Source: Sporocytophaga myxococcoides DSM 11118
Lineage (GTDB): Bacteria > Bacteroidota > Bacteroidia > Cytophagales > Cytophagaceae
NCBI RefSeq assembly: GCF_000426725.1
Contig: NZ_AUFX01000009.1
Location: 366,425-430,424, forward strand
DNA: 64,000 nt
Direction of reading: 5' to 3'
In this document: piece by piece, positions 45,050-52,765 of the stretch
Numbering within the stretch: the stretch's first letter is position 1
Layout: each line of letters opens with the position of its first letter
Notes under the pieces: generated by a model
Databases searched by the model: none
Told to the model about the DNA's origin: nothing
Seen by the model: only the letters and a program-made list of their open reading frames with translations
Position numbers and translations under genes: made by a program

Positions 45050-45876
45050 GATTGATACTTCTTGCCAATATATTTTTTGCAATCTGGAGCTTCCTAAACA
45101 GGTTTTCAGAGATCAATAATTATATTGATTCCGCAGAGCAAAACTTTCAGAAGGGGGAATATGAACTTGCGATAAAAGACTATACAATCCTGATCAACCA
45201 TTATAAGATCAAAGATGAAGACATTCTACTAAATCTTGCGCACAGCTATTATAACATCCAAGACACTTCCAACTCAAAAAAAATATATCACAACTTACTG
45301 AACTCAGATGACAGCATTACAAGATCTATAGCACATCAGCAACTAGGCAACGTATTCTGGATGACTGGCAAAAAAAACAAAGCCGTTTACCATTACACCG
45401 AATCTCTGAAAGCAAATACTTCTAATGAAACCGCCAGAATCAACTTTGAGCTCATTCAGAAATTAATAAAATCTGAAGAGCAATATCAGACAAGTGTTCG
45501 ATATAAAAAAGAAAAACAAGCCTCAGGTCAGGGAAATACCGGGAAATCTTCAAATAAGACTAAGGAAGGAAGCGGTAACTCTATCAATCGCTCAGGAAAC
45601 AAAGGAGACAATAATACACAAAGGTCTGCTTCTAATGAAGGCGGAAATTATCAGGGAAGCCAATCTGATACTGAAAATGATAAAAATGAACTGAGAAATC
45701 AAAAAAACGGTAATAAGGAGAATGAAGACTTAATTACTAACAAATTAAAAGCTGCTAACCTGAGTCTTCAAAGAGCAAGAGCAATTCTTGATGCAATGAA
45801 GCAAAATGAAATTCAATATCTTCAGCAAAAACAAACGGCAAAACCTGAGGACGAACAGGATTTACCAGATTGGTAG
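45046..45876 (+). CDS. TPR-repeat protein (BatC-like)
   Basis: 276 residues. N-terminal hydrophobic stretch (LILLANIFFAIWSFL), three TPR-like units (about 25-140; AEQNFQKGEYELAIKDYTILINHY, ILLNLAHSYYNIQDTSNSKKIYHNLL, QQLGNVFWMTGKKNKAVYHYTESLKAN), then a polar low-complexity region rich in Gly/Ser/Asn/Lys (about 155-225) and a C-terminal helix ending EDEQDLPDW. The start overlaps the VWA gene stop (ATGA), so the proteins probably form a complex at the inner membrane. Confidence 0.78.
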   Translation: MRLILLANIFFAIWSFLNRFSEINNYIDSAEQNFQKGEYELAIKDYTILINHYKIKDEDILLNLAHSYYNIQDTSNSKKIYHNLLNSDDSITRSIAHQQLGNVFWMTGKKNKAVYHYTESLKANTSNETARINFELIQKLIKSEEQYQTSVRYKKEKQASGQGNTGKSSNKTKEGSGNSINRSGNKGDNNTQRSASNEGGNYQGSQSDTENDKNELRNQKNGNKENEDLITNKLKAANLSLQRARAILDAMKQNEIQYLQQKQTAKPEDEQDLPDW

Positions 45877-45970
45877 CAAGATAAACATAATCAGCAGTTC
45901 ACAACAAAGTTCAACCGAATTGTATTTAGAGCGTACAAACTAGCGTTGAATTTAAACCCTAACACAGATC

Positions 45971-47149
45971 ATGAAAGAAGTTTATATCATATCCGCAGTA
46001 AGAACACCAATAGGCAGCTTTGGAGGCTCATTAGCTAATTTTTCAGCTACTCAACTAGGCAGTATTGCTATTAAAGGTGTATTGGAAAAATCAAAAATCA
46101 AGCCTTCGGATGTAGAAGAAGTAATCATGGGCAATGTACTTACCGCAAATCTAGGGCAAGCTCCAGCACGTCAGGCGGCAATATTTGCAGGACTACCCAC
46201 TTCTGTTGTATGTACGACTATCAACAAAGTTTGCGCTTCTGGTATGAAAGCGGTGATGCTGGGTGCTCAATCCATAATGCTTGGTAATGCCGATATAGTT
46301 ATTGCCGGAGGCATGGAAAGTATGTCTAATGTACCTTACTATGCAGACAGAGCAAGATTCGGACTTCGCCTTGGTCATGGAACTATGATAGATGGTATTA
46401 TTAAAGATGGCTTGTGGGATGTCTATAAAGATTATCACATGGGCAACGCTGCTGAAAACACCGCCAGACAAATGAATATTACACGTGAGATGCAGGATAA
46501 CTTTGCAATTGAAAGTTACAAAAGAGCTGCAGAAGCCGTGAAATCAGGAGCATTTAAAGAAGAAATAATTCCTGTGAAAATTGAGCAGAGAGGTAAAGAT
46601 CCTTTGGTAATATCGGAAGATGAAGAGTATACAAAAGTAAATTTTGAAAAAATACCCGGTCTGAAACCGGTGTTTGACAAAGAAGGAAGCGTCACTGCAG
46701 CAAATGCCAGCACTCTTAACGATGGAGCCTCTGCCCTACTTCTAATGAGCAAGGAAAAAGCAGAGAGTCTTGGCATCAAACCTCTTGCTTCTATTATAGG
46801 ATTTGCAGATGCCGAACAAGATCCTGAATGGTTTACTACAACTCCATCCCTTGCTATACCAAAGGCGATCAAACTTGCTGGTATAGCAGCCTCTGAGGTA
46901 GATTACTACGAAATCAATGAGGCATTTTCTGTTGTATCCATCGCAAACAATATTAAACTTGGCCTGGATTCTTCAAAAGTTAATATTTACGGAGGTGCCG
47001 TAGCATTAGGCCATCCGATTGGTTGTTCCGGAGCCAGAATCATCACTACATTGACTAGCGTATTAAACAATAAAAATGGAGCTATAGGAGTTAGTGGTAT
47101 TTGCAATGGAGGTGGCGGGGCCTCTGCTTTAGTTATCAGAAAAAATTAA
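45971..47149 (+). CDS. acetyl-CoA C-acetyltransferase (thiolase)
   Basis: 392 residues, the usual length. Nucleophile C88 in INKVCASGMKAVMLG, GGMESMSNVPYY, NEAFSVVSIANN, His in GGAVALGHPIGCSGARI and the second active Cys in SGICNGGGGASALVI. It condenses two acetyl-CoA to acetoacetyl-CoA or runs in reverse in beta-oxidation. Single gene; it belongs with the CoA-transferase at 35648 in short-chain acyl metabolism only by inference. Confidence 0.93.
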   Translation: MKEVYIISAVRTPIGSFGGSLANFSATQLGSIAIKGVLEKSKIKPSDVEEVIMGNVLTANLGQAPARQAAIFAGLPTSVVCTTINKVCASGMKAVMLGAQSIMLGNADIVIAGGMESMSNVPYYADRARFGLRLGHGTMIDGIIKDGLWDVYKDYHMGNAAENTARQMNITREMQDNFAIESYKRAAEAVKSGAFKEEIIPVKIEQRGKDPLVISEDEEYTKVNFEKIPGLKPVFDKEGSVTAANASTLNDGASALLLMSKEKAESLGIKPLASIIGFADAEQDPEWFTTTPSLAIPKAIKLAGIAASEVDYYEINEAFSVVSIANNIKLGLDSSKVNIYGGAVALGHPIGCSGARIITTLTSVLNNKNGAIGVSGICNGGGGASALVIRKN

Positions 47150-47208
47150 AACCGACAGAATTTTAATAGAATTTCCAAGTAAACGTTCTGTTTAAAACTT
47201 TTCCTATT

Positions 47209-48855
47209 ATGTCCTTTTTATACAGAAATGCAATTCTTCTGCTTATGGTATTGGCTGCTATTCCAGCTCTAAGCCAGAGTCAGAAGTTGATCTCTACTTA
47301 TTATCCGAAATATGATAGTGCAGGGATGAAAATTCCTGTCAGAGAACAATATTATGTAAATGAAGAAGACACAACAATAAAAAACGGAAGTTATACTTTA
47401 TTTTCCCCTGAAGGAGATATACTAATAAAATCAACTTACAAAGACAATCTCCTTGATGGGCCATATGCGGAATTCTATGAAAACGACAACCCTAAGGTAA
47501 AAGCCACATACTCCAAGGGAAAAAAGGTCGGAGAACAAGTGAATTACTCTATTCAAGGAAACCTTCTTTCAAAAGAGGTCTATGAAAAAACTTCAACTTC
47601 CGATCTTCAACTTTATAAAAAATATGCTCCTTCCGGGAAGCTTACAGGAGAAGGCTTTGTCAAAAATGGATTGTATGACAGCACCCTTACAGAATACTAT
47701 GAAAATGGAGCTGTAAAGACCAAAATGGCATTCAGACAGGGTAAAAGGAAAGGGCCTTTTTCTGTCTTTGACCCAAAGGGAACTCTTTTACAAAAGGGAT
47801 TCTATGAAAATGACAGCCTCAACGGCATGATCACCTCTTATTTCAATAGTGGAAAGATCAAGAGCACTGCTATGTATAAGAAAGGATCGGTAGATGGAAT
47901 TGTTGAGGAATATTATCAGTCTGGCAAAGTTCGCTCTGAGATAACTTATCAGGACAACAAGAAAAATGGGCCAGCCAAAACCTTTTTCGAAAACGGAAAT
48001 CCGGAAACAGAAGAAAATTATAAAGGCGGATTTCCTTCCGGATACTTCAAGACCTATTATCCTGAAGGCGGAATAGAAACAGAATCTTTTAAAGATGGCA
48101 ATAAAAACCAGATCAAATTTAAAAGATACGGCAAAACAGGTACTGTTCTTTCAGAAGGCACCATGGTAAATGGTCAGCCTGAAGGAACCATCAATTCATT
48201 CTATGATAATGGCACCCCCAAAAGTGTTTTTAATTACAAAGCAGGAGTTAAAACCGGAAAAAATATCTCCTACCATGAAAATGGCAATATTGCAGAAGAA
48301 AGCATTATTAAAAACGGCGAAGAAGGAGTTATACAAAACACCAGATTATATAATAAAGAAGGCAAACTTATTGAGCAACAGAGTTACATTACCAAATCTG
48401 AAAAAACCTCTAACAGCAAACGTAATTCCGAGAAAAACAAAAGCATTACCGGAGATCTTGACAAGACCAAAACCGGGGAGTGGATTTCTTATTGGGACAA
48501 TGGCAAGCTTAAATCAAAAGAAACTTATGTCAATGATGCCATTCATGGAGAACGCTTAGTTTATGATTCTGATGAACAGTTGATTGAAAAACAATACTAT
48601 TCCAATGGTATAAAAACCGGTGTGTGGCAGACCTTTTACCCTTCTGGAAAAATAAAAAGCCAGACAACCTACAAAAACAGCACTCCATATGGCAATCATA
48701 AAAACTTTTATGAAAACGGTCAGGTCGAATATACAGGGAGCTATATAAATGGTAAGAAAACTGGTTCCTGGAATTACTATAATGCTGAAGGTAAACAGGT
48801 TCGAAGCGAACAGTATAAAAATGACATAAAAGTTTCTGAAAAAAATCATAAGTAA
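47209..48855 (+). CDS. secreted protein built of MORN-variant (YwqK-type) repeats
   Basis: 548 residues. Sec signal ending PALSQS, then a chain of about 20 repeats of 22-24 residues with the pattern YxxG(K/E)xxxExxYKxGxxxGxxxxYxENGxxK. These are the MORN_2 / YwqK-like repeats, often labelled 'antitoxin component' in databases without evidence here. The repeat array probably forms a long beta-sheet surface in the envelope. Function unknown. It ends at a strong terminator. Confidence 0.8.
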   Translation: MSFLYRNAILLLMVLAAIPALSQSQKLISTYYPKYDSAGMKIPVREQYYVNEEDTTIKNGSYTLFSPEGDILIKSTYKDNLLDGPYAEFYENDNPKVKATYSKGKKVGEQVNYSIQGNLLSKEVYEKTSTSDLQLYKKYAPSGKLTGEGFVKNGLYDSTLTEYYENGAVKTKMAFRQGKRKGPFSVFDPKGTLLQKGFYENDSLNGMITSYFNSGKIKSTAMYKKGSVDGIVEEYYQSGKVRSEITYQDNKKNGPAKTFFENGNPETEENYKGGFPSGYFKTYYPEGGIETESFKDGNKNQIKFKRYGKTGTVLSEGTMVNGQPEGTINSFYDNGTPKSVFNYKAGVKTGKNISYHENGNIAEESIIKNGEEGVIQNTRLYNKEGKLIEQQSYITKSEKTSNSKRNSEKNKSITGDLDKTKTGEWISYWDNGKLKSKETYVNDAIHGERLVYDSDEQLIEKQYYSNGIKTGVWQTFYPSGKIKSQTTYKNSTPYGNHKNFYENGQVEYTGSYINGKKTGSWNYYNAEGKQVRSEQYKNDIKVSEKNHK

Positions 48856-48864
48856 ATTACTAAA

Positions 48865-48899
48865 AATAACCTTGTGACATCATAAGGTTATTTTTTTTT
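48865..48899 (+). terminator. Rho-independent terminator
   Basis: Stem AATAACCTT / AAGGTTATT (48865-48873 with 48884-48892), 10-base loop, then a run of T. A -7-type box TATTTTTG for the next gene follows directly. Confidence 0.8.
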
Positions 48900-48900
48900 A

Positions 48901-48908
48901 TATTTTTG
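48901..48908 (+). promoter_or_regulatory. -7 box of purC
   Basis: TATTTTTG matches TANNTTTG, 17 bp before the purC start. No good -33 TTG at 19-21 bases; the terminator hairpin occupies that place. Confidence 0.4.
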
Positions 48909-48925
48909 CGTTCCTGAAATAAAGC

Positions 48926-49873
48926 ATGAACGCAATAAAAGAAACCAACTTCTCCTTTCCCGGACAGACGGCATTTTACAGGGGAAAAGTAAGAGATGTC
49001 TATTCATTTGCAGATAAAATTGTAATGGTAGCATCAGACAGAATATCAGCATTTGATGTGGTACTCCCAGAGCCCATCCCCTACAAAGGACAGGTACTTA
49101 ACCAAATAGCATCCATTTTCCTTAAAGCAACTTCTGATATAGTCCCCAACTGGGTTAAATCAGTCCCGGATCCATCGGTGACGATTGGAATCAAATGCTC
49201 TACATTTCCTGTTGAAATGGTAATCAGAGGCTATCTTGCCGGTCATGCCTGGAGGGAATATAAAGCAGGAAAAAGAACTCTTTGCGGAGTAGCCCTACCC
49301 GAAGGACTTAAGGAAAACGATCCTCTTCCTTCACCTATTATAACCCCAACTACAAAAGCAAGCGAAGGGCACGATGAAGATATTTCCAGAGAAGAAATAT
49401 TAAAACAAGGTCTTGTATCAGAGGCAGACTATATAGTACTTGAAAAATATACCAGAGCTTTATTTCAAAGAGGTACAGAAATCGCTAAAACAAGAGGCCT
49501 AATACTCGTTGATACTAAGTATGAATTTGGGCATTCTGATGGAAAAATTTATCTTATTGATGAGGTGCACACACCTGATTCTTCAAGATATTTTTATGCA
49601 GAGGGATACGAAGAAAGACAGAAAAAGGGTGAAGTTCAAAAGCAGTTATCAAAGGAATTTGTAAGACAATGGCTCATTGAAAACGGATTTCAAGGTAAGG
49701 AAGGACAAAAAATTCCACAAATGACACCTGAAATAGTGAAAAATATATCAGAAAGGTACATTGAACTTTTTGAAAAAGTAACGGGAGAAAATTTCAAAAA
49801 GCCCAATTCTGCTGAAGATATTCAGGAAAGAATAAAGAAAAACATACTTAATGCAATAAATGCTAGTAATTGA
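48926..49873 (+). CDS. purC: phosphoribosylaminoimidazole-succinocarboxamide synthase
   Basis: 315 residues of the longer SAICAR synthase type. Blocks: [89 protein letters not shown], and [21 protein letters not shown]. It joins CAIR and aspartate with ATP in purine synthesis. It is followed by an STAS gene after 45 bp, possibly one transcript. Confidence 0.95.
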   Translation: MNAIKETNFSFPGQTAFYRGKVRDVYSFADKIVMVASDRISAFDVVLPEPIPYKGQVLNQIASIFLKATSDIVPNWVKSVPDPSVTIGIKCSTFPVEMVIRGYLAGHAWREYKAGKRTLCGVALPEGLKENDPLPSPIITPTTKASEGHDEDISREEILKQGLVSEADYIVLEKYTRALFQRGTEIAKTRGLILVDTKYEFGHSDGKIYLIDEVHTPDSSRYFYAEGYEERQKKGEVQKQLSKEFVRQWLIENGFQGKEGQKIPQMTPEIVKNISERYIELFEKVTGENFKKPNSAEDIQERIKKNILNAINASN

Positions 49874-49918
49874 TTTTTAAAAGATTTTTTATAAATTTAT
49901 ATACCTAAGGGGAATTAT

Positions 49919-50302
49919 ATGAAATATACGATTGAAAAAACAGAGAAATACAGTCTTGTTCAACTTCACGAAGAAAAACTGACTTCTGCTACTGCACCTG
50001 AGTTAAAATCAGAATTAGTTAAATTAAATGCAGAAGGTTCAAAAAATATCATTCTTGACATGAATGACGTGAAATATGTCGATTCTTCAGGACTAAGCTC
50101 TATTCTTGTGGGAAATCGCCTTTGCGATAACGAACAAGGAATGTTTGTTTTGACCGGAATTAGCGATCATGTAATGAAACTGATTAAAATTTCTCATCTT
50201 GACAATATTCTGAATTTAATCCCCACTGTAGAAGAGTCTGTGGATGCGATATTCATGAATGAACTGGAGAAAAATCTTAGGGCTGAAAACAAAGAAGAAT
50301 AA
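49919..50302 (+). CDS. STAS-domain anti-sigma-factor antagonist
   Basis: 127 residues: KYSLVQLHEEKLTSATAPELKSELVKLNAEGSKNIILDMNDVKYVDSSGLSSILVGNRLC. The DSSGL motif holds the serine phosphorylated by partner anti-sigma kinases in SpoIIAA/RsbV proteins. Unlike the chemotaxis STAS proteins in this window it keeps the Ser. No kinase or sigma factor is adjacent. The RNase Z gene starts 5 bp after its stop. Confidence 0.88.
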   Translation: MKYTIEKTEKYSLVQLHEEKLTSATAPELKSELVKLNAEGSKNIILDMNDVKYVDSSGLSSILVGNRLCDNEQGMFVLTGISDHVMKLIKISHLDNILNLIPTVEESVDAIFMNELEKNLRAENKEE

Positions 50303-50307
50303 TCGCA

Positions 50308-51231
50308 TTGCCTTTTGAGATTAAAATACTAGGCTCTAATTCAGCCACTCCTGTCTTTAACAGACATCATTCTTCGCAGTTACTTACAATCAACAACCAG
50401 CTATTTCTAATTGATTGTGGAGAAGGGACACAACTTCAGCTGATCAAATACAAGATCAGGTTTACAAAGATTAACTATATATTCATATCTCACCTGCACG
50501 GAGATCATTACCTTGGTCTCGTTGGCTTGCTGAGTACCATGCACTTAAATGGGAGGACAAAAGACTTATATCTTTTCGGTCCTCCCGGGCTGGACGAAAT
50601 CATTACAATCCAGCTGAAATATTCAGAGACTTTCCTAAACTTTAAAATCATTTTTACCGAACTAGATACAACGGCTCAAAAAGTCATTCTGGATTTGGAT
50701 AATCTGACGATAGAGACCATACCTCTGATACACAGAATAAAATGCTGTGGTTTTCTTATCAAAGAAAAGCCCAAGAAAAGAAAAATTGATAAAACCAAAG
50801 TTCCTGACCACTTAACTCCTCTTCAGATAATTGCTTTAAAAGAAGGAGAAGATGTAGTGGACAAAGAAGGACATTTGTTAAAAAGCGAACTATATACATT
50901 CCCTGCCAGAAAAAGCAGAAGCTATGCTTATTGTTCTGACACTGCATACAATCCGGCTATGTTCGGACAAATCGAAGGTGTGGACATGTTATACCATGAG
51001 GCTACCTTCCTTCATGATATGGAAAGCCGGGCAAAAGAAACCCACCATACTACAGCTCTTCAGGCTGCATGGACTGCCAGAGAAGTAAAAGCTAAGACTT
51101 TATTGTTAGGTCACTTTTCTGCAAGATACAAGGATATTGAACCTCACCTAGTAGAAGCAAAAACCATCTTCCAAAATTCCTTTCTTGCCGAAGAAGGATT
51201 ATTATTCACAATAGATGATGAACCGCTATGA
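50308..51231 (+). CDS. rnz: ribonuclease Z
   Basis: 307 residues with the metallo-beta-lactamase fold: FEIKILGSNSATPVFNRHHSSQLL, CGEGTQLQL, and the zinc motif H62-L-H64-G-D66-H67, later YCSDTAYNP, HEATFLHD and LLLGHFSARY. It trims tRNA 3' ends, which matters here because the window's tRNA genes lack encoded CCA. The start is a TTG at 50308; the family's first residues (M-x-F-x-ILGSNSA) fit only this start. Confidence 0.93.
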   Translation: MPFEIKILGSNSATPVFNRHHSSQLLTINNQLFLIDCGEGTQLQLIKYKIRFTKINYIFISHLHGDHYLGLVGLLSTMHLNGRTKDLYLFGPPGLDEIITIQLKYSETFLNFKIIFTELDTTAQKVILDLDNLTIETIPLIHRIKCCGFLIKEKPKKRKIDKTKVPDHLTPLQIIALKEGEDVVDKEGHLLKSELYTFPARKSRSYAYCSDTAYNPAMFGQIEGVDMLYHEATFLHDMESRAKETHHTTALQAAWTAREVKAKTLLLGHFSARYKDIEPHLVEAKTIFQNSFLAEEGLLFTIDDEPL

Positions 51232-52007
51232 AAAACACCATTTCCGGGAAAAAGATGAATCTATTCATCTTCCTGACAGGAATTTTCCTGGTTAATGCTC
51301 TTACTGCTGAAATCATCGGGCCAAAAATATTTTCACTTGAAGCACTATTAGGCTTCAAACCAGCTCAGATTCCTTTTTGGAATAATATAAAACTTGATTT
51401 TAACCTCACAGCTGGCGCCATCATTTGGCCTGTAGTATTTATAACTACAGACATTATCAATGAATATTTCGGAAAAGATGGAGTAAAAAAAATCAGCTAC
51501 CTTGCAGCAGCTCTAATCGCTTATGGGTTTGGTGTCATCTATCTTGCTACCGACCTCCCCCCTGCTGAATTTTGGATCAAGATCAATAATACAGATCATT
51601 CAGGCACTCCATTTAATATTGACTACGCATATGGCAAAATCTTCAGACAAGGCTTTGGAATTATGATTGGCTCTATTCTAGCCTTCCTGATTAGCCAGCT
51701 GCTGGATGCATACGTATTTCATACTATTAAAAATAAAACCGGAGGTAAAGGAATCTGGTTGAGAGCAACCCTTTCAACACTTGTGTCCCAACTCATTGAC
51801 AGCTTCCTGGTACTTTATATAGCCTTTTATATCTTCGGAGGAGAGTCACAATGGTCCTTATCACAAGTCTTTTCCGTGGGAATCATTAACTATATCTATA
51901 AATTCGGAGTGGCAATAATCCTCACTCCATTACTTTATGTTGCCCATTACCTGATAGATATTTACCTGAAAGATTCTAATACAGAAAATGCATTGGCTCT
52001 GGACTAA
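51228..52007 (+). CDS. VUT-family (queuosine precursor) transporter
   Basis: 259 residues, about six membrane segments. Conserved family blocks: LVNALTAEIIGPKIF, GAIIWPVVFITTDIINEYFGKDGVKKISYLAA, GTPFNIDYAYGKIFRQGFGIMIGSILAFLISQLLDAYVF and TLVSQLIDSFLVLYIAFYI. The YhhQ/DUF165 family takes up queuosine precursors in other bacteria. The start overlaps the rnz stop (ATGA), which puts a tRNA-modification transporter in one operon with a tRNA-processing enzyme. Confidence 0.87.
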   Translation: MKNTISGKKMNLFIFLTGIFLVNALTAEIIGPKIFSLEALLGFKPAQIPFWNNIKLDFNLTAGAIIWPVVFITTDIINEYFGKDGVKKISYLAAALIAYGFGVIYLATDLPPAEFWIKINNTDHSGTPFNIDYAYGKIFRQGFGIMIGSILAFLISQLLDAYVFHTIKNKTGGKGIWLRATLSTLVSQLIDSFLVLYIAFYIFGGESQWSLSQVFSVGIINYIYKFGVAIILTPLLYVAHYLIDIYLKDSNTENALALD

Positions 52008-52010
52008 AGA

Positions 52011-52760
52011 TTAACTTCTTCTCACATTATCAAGAATAACTGCGCTTGCTACAGCTACATTTAAAGATTCTGCACCTCCAAAACGAGGTATTGTAATTTT
52101 ATCTGTTACAAAACTTTCCAAGTCCTCATTTATTCCGGAAGCTTCATTCCCTAGCAATATTGCCCCTGTTTCAGGAAAACTTACTTTATGAATATTTTCT
52201 CCGTTGAGAAATGCACCAAAAACTTTTACTCCGGCAAGATTCAAATCTTTAAGATAAATTTTCAGATCACAGTAGTGCATTTTTACACGAATAAAAGAGC
52301 CCTTGGTAGCCGAAATAACTTTAGGATTATAGTGTTCCGCACACTGTTCACTGCAAATTACCTTTGAAATCCCATACCAGTCTGCGATTCGAATTAATGT
52401 ACCAAGATTTCCCGGATCCCTTACTTCGTCAAGTATAAGAACAAACTCTCCTTTATTCACCTTCAAAGCTTGTTCCTCTTTCATTCTCACAACAGCCAGT
52501 GCCGCATTATTACTTTCCAATGTACCGACTTCGGTCAATTCTTTCTCATCAGTATATTCAAAAGTGACTAAAGAGGATTTTATCAGAGCTTCATTTTCTT
52601 CAAAAAATTGAGAAGTAACGAAAAGATGTTCAATCTTAAAGTCTGACTCTAATAATTCCTTAACATTTATAGCACCTTCAACTAAAAACATTTGGTGCAG
52701 TTTACGGTATTTCTTAATTTGTAAAGATTTGATAAGTTTTTGTTTATTTCTGGAAATCAT
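52011..52760 (-). CDS. TrmH/SpoU-family RNA methyltransferase
   Basis: 249 residues. N-terminal substrate-binding part (SRNKQKLIKSLQIKKYRKLHQMFLVEGAINVKELL), then the SPOUT catalytic domain with LILDEVRDPGNLGTLIRIADWYGI (motif 1), GAILLGNEASGINEDL (motif 2) and ITIPRFGGAESLNVAVASAVILDNVRR (motif 3, the knot). It 2'-O-methylates rRNA or tRNA; the site is unknown. Its start is 5 bp from the start of the divergent TamL-like gene, and its stop is 3 bp from the transporter stop. Confidence 0.92.
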   Translation of the reverse strand: MISRNKQKLIKSLQIKKYRKLHQMFLVEGAINVKELLESDFKIEHLFVTSQFFEENEALIKSSLVTFEYTDEKELTEVGTLESNNAALAVVRMKEEQALKVNKGEFVLILDEVRDPGNLGTLIRIADWYGISKVICSEQCAEHYNPKVISATKGSFIRVKMHYCDLKIYLKDLNLAGVKVFGAFLNGENIHKVSFPETGAILLGNEASGINEDLESFVTDKITIPRFGGAESLNVAVASAVILDNVRRS

Positions 52761-52765
52761 ACCCA

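Noticed and set aside
47209..48855. Toxin-antitoxin assignment for the MORN-variant protein
   Set aside because: The database label for YwqK-type repeats is not supported: there is no partner toxin, and a Sec signal is present.
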